DNA of 64,000 bases from positions 72,915-136,914 of the forward strand of contig CALWDW010000001.1 of NCBI GenBank assembly GCA_944376795.1, given 5' to 3'. The stretch is from an uncultured Christensenellaceae bacterium. GTDB taxonomy: Bacteria > Bacillota > Clostridia > Christensenellales > UMGS416. Positions within the stretch are counted from its first letter, which is position 1. Every line of letters begins with the position of its first letter. The translations under genes and the position numbers were made by a program. The notes under the pieces are model-generated. The model searched no databases. It had not been told where the DNA came from and was given only the letters and a program-made list of their open reading frames with translations. Positions 62,833 to 64,000 of this stretch are shown here, in pieces.

Positions 62833-63612
62833 CTAAGGCTGGGCAAAGCAGCGCCGCATATCCGCCAGATAGTTTTGGGCGCCGCGCAGCAGATGATCGG
62901 TATCGGCCGCCAGGGAAATCATATTGACGCCCAGGCTTTTCCAGAATTCAATATCCTCATAGGCGCAAGCGCCATAGGATACGCCGACGGGAATCCCTTG
63001 GGCGTGCGACCGCGCAATCACGTATCGCATCGCCTCCAAAACCGCAGGATGGCGGATTTCTCCAAAGTGGTCCATGGAGGCCGCCAGGTCGCATGGACCC
63101 AAGATGAAGGCGCTGACCCCTTCCACCCTCACAATGGCCTCAAAGTCCTCAACCGCGCGGATGTTCTCCACCTGAAGAAGCCGCAGCGTTTCTTCCTCCG
63201 CTTCGCGCCGGTAGGCCTCCAAATCCGTCAGGCCGAAACGGATCGCACGCCGCGGACCAAAGCCGCGCCGTCCTCGGGGCGGATAGAGGCAGGAGGCAAC
63301 GGCCTCCTCCGCCTCCCGCAGCGAATTTACCTGGGGAAACACCATGCCGTCCGGCCCCATCTCCAGGATCGGCTTTACCCGAATGGGGTCCACACAGGGA
63401 ACCCGCACAATGGCCGCCGTTCCTGACGCCCTGGCGGCAATGAGATGCATTTGCAGGCACTCCAGCCCGATGGCCGTATGTTCGGTATCGATCCAAAGAT
63501 AGTCAAACCCCACATTGCCGATCAACTCGGTGATCACCGGATCATTGAGCGAAATATGGGTCCCCAGCGCTGTTATACCCGCCAAAAGCTTTTGCCGCAG
63601 CGAATGATTCAC
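62833..63612 (-). CDS. HpcH/HpaI-family aldolase (2-keto-3-deoxy acid aldolase type)
   Basis: This 259-residue class II aldolase splits or forms 2-oxo-4-hydroxy acids with a divalent metal. Family blocks are FDYLWIDTEHTAIG near residue 38, VRVPCVDPIRVKPILEMGPDGMVFPQV near 73-100 (a metal-binding Glu lies beyond), and FILGPCDLAASMDHFG near 170. The start is GTG 63612 with GGAGG 7 bases upstream; the frame extends further but without a site. The exact substrate is unknown. It is upstream of the ruv operon and separate from it. Confidence 0.88.
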   Translation of the reverse strand: MNHSLRQKLLAGITALGTHISLNDPVITELIGNVGFDYLWIDTEHTAIGLECLQMHLIAARASGTAAIVRVPCVDPIRVKPILEMGPDGMVFPQVNSLREAEEAVASCLYPPRGRRGFGPRRAIRFGLTDLEAYRREAEEETLRLLQVENIRAVEDFEAIVRVEGVSAFILGPCDLAASMDHFGEIRHPAVLEAMRYVIARSHAQGIPVGVSYGACAYEDIEFWKSLGVNMISLAADTDHLLRGAQNYLADMRRCFAQP

Positions 63613-63652
63613 GGTTTTTCCTCCTATCCTCTTTTTCCAGTTTGATTTGTTC

Positions 63653-63681
63653 ATCATAGCATAGCCGCTCCGGCAAGTCCA
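63653..63681 (-). promoter_or_regulatory. Promoter of the aldolase gene
   Basis: TGGACT (63681-63676), a 17-base spacer and TATGAT (63658-63653) on minus. Confidence 0.5.
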
Positions 63682-63689
63682 TAGCCCTT

Positions 63690-63943
63690 CGGCAGCCCTA
63701 GCCTTTGCTCCGTTTCGCATGATTATAAGGCACGCAGACAGTTCCGGTCACGCCCTCGTCTCCGGAAGTTGGTTCCCATGCGCCGGCGGTGAGGACAAGC
63801 TATATCGCGTCTTGTGTCCTTGGGAGGCTGGATTAATCTGCGGTTTGCACTAGATACCGTCCCTTTGGGCGCCGCCACCCCGCCGTGGACTCCCGTCAGG
63901 GAATTCCCCCTGCGCATCTTTCGCCCGTTTATGCAAATTGCTG
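63690..63943. other. 254-base stretch without a recognisable gene
   Basis: No convincing frame on either strand. It is rich in short dyads, such as TTCCGG/CCGGAA at 63740-63765 and a GGGAATTCCC palindrome near 63898. It does not match any riboswitch or small RNA signature I know. Confidence 0.5.
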
Positions 63944-63993
63944 TTGAATCTATGCACCGTTCGCGGTATAATCATCAAAACAGTTTTAGGAGG
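63944..63993 (+). promoter_or_regulatory. Promoter and ribosome binding site of a gene starting at the right edge
   Basis: TTGAAT at 63944-63949, a 17-base spacer and TATAAT at 63967-63972, then AGGAGG at 63988-63993. The window ends in AT at 63999-64000; if the next base is G, an ATG follows at good spacing. Confidence 0.75.
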
Positions 63994-64000
63994 TACCTAT

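Noticed and set aside
1..64000. CRISPR arrays, insertion sequences, prophage, tRNA or rRNA genes
   Set aside because: No regular repeat-spacer pattern, transposase, integrase or phage gene, and no tRNA or rRNA signature was found by eye; a tRNAscan/Rfam run would settle the small RNAs.

Overview
The window looks like a chromosome segment of a Bacillota bacterium of the class Clostridia, roughly 57% GC by eye. The main signs are strong AGGAGG-type ribosome binding sites, an IspH-ribosomal protein S1 fusion, a T-box ahead of a dimer-type glycyl-tRNA synthetase, ylxM-ffh next to rpsP-khpA-rimM-trmD-rplS, and a HutP-family gene beside cmk. The glycosidases (GH3, GH32-like, GH29, a GH43/GH32-like propeller) suggest a carbohydrate-feeding, probably gut-associated anaerobe; that is inference. 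No tRNA, rRNA, CRISPR array, insertion sequence or prophage was recognised. Almost every gene from 25.7 kb to the right edge is on the minus strand.

Layout. 1-2.7 kb: a cut-off GH3 glycosidase divergent from a GH32-like protein. 2.8-5.4 kb: an ArsR/SmtB regulator and a CadA-type metal ATPase with an operator over the start site. 5.5-6.7 kb: peptidase T. 7.0-12.1 kb: branched-chain operon ilvB-ilvN-leuC-leuD-leuB with a leader attenuator. 12.2-18.5 kb: GH29 fucosidase, CBM9-like protein, Hsp33, then three closely packed HD, HEAT-like and TPR genes. 18.7-25.6 kb: the only long plus-strand island, with cell-surface genes (small anchored Cys protein, C39-like lipoprotein, FAD oxidoreductase, phosphodiester glycosidase-like protein, small membrane protein, MFS transporter).

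25.7-38 kb: a propeller glycosidase, then the leftward run EF-G paralogue, methyltransferase, HflX, RpiR regulator, HI0933-like flavoprotein, HutP-family protein, cmk, plsC and ispH-S1. 38-41.7 kb: DegV, then a P-II-like protein and a corrinoid protein under a PocR-AraC regulator, with a block of tandem hairpins just after the P-II gene. 41.8-43.3 kb: a MATE transporter. 43.4-53.8 kb: translation and secretion core (rplS, trmD, rimM, khpA, rpsP, ffh, ylxM) and ftsY-smc-rnc-plsX.

53.8-55.5 kb: T-box and glyQS on the plus strand. 55.6-58.9 kb: a four-gene FHA / PP2C phosphatase / FHA-tailed membrane protease cluster with no kinase in view. 59.4-62.8 kb: ruvC-ruvA-ruvB-queA. 62.8-63.7 kb: an HpcH/HpaI-type aldolase. 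The last 280 bases hold a plus-strand promoter and ribosome binding site for a gene that starts at or beyond the window edge.

The most unusual items are the corrinoid/P-II cluster with its structured RNA, the FHA/PP2C/protease operon, the HflX with a JAMM-like N-terminal domain, and the ilvB leader.
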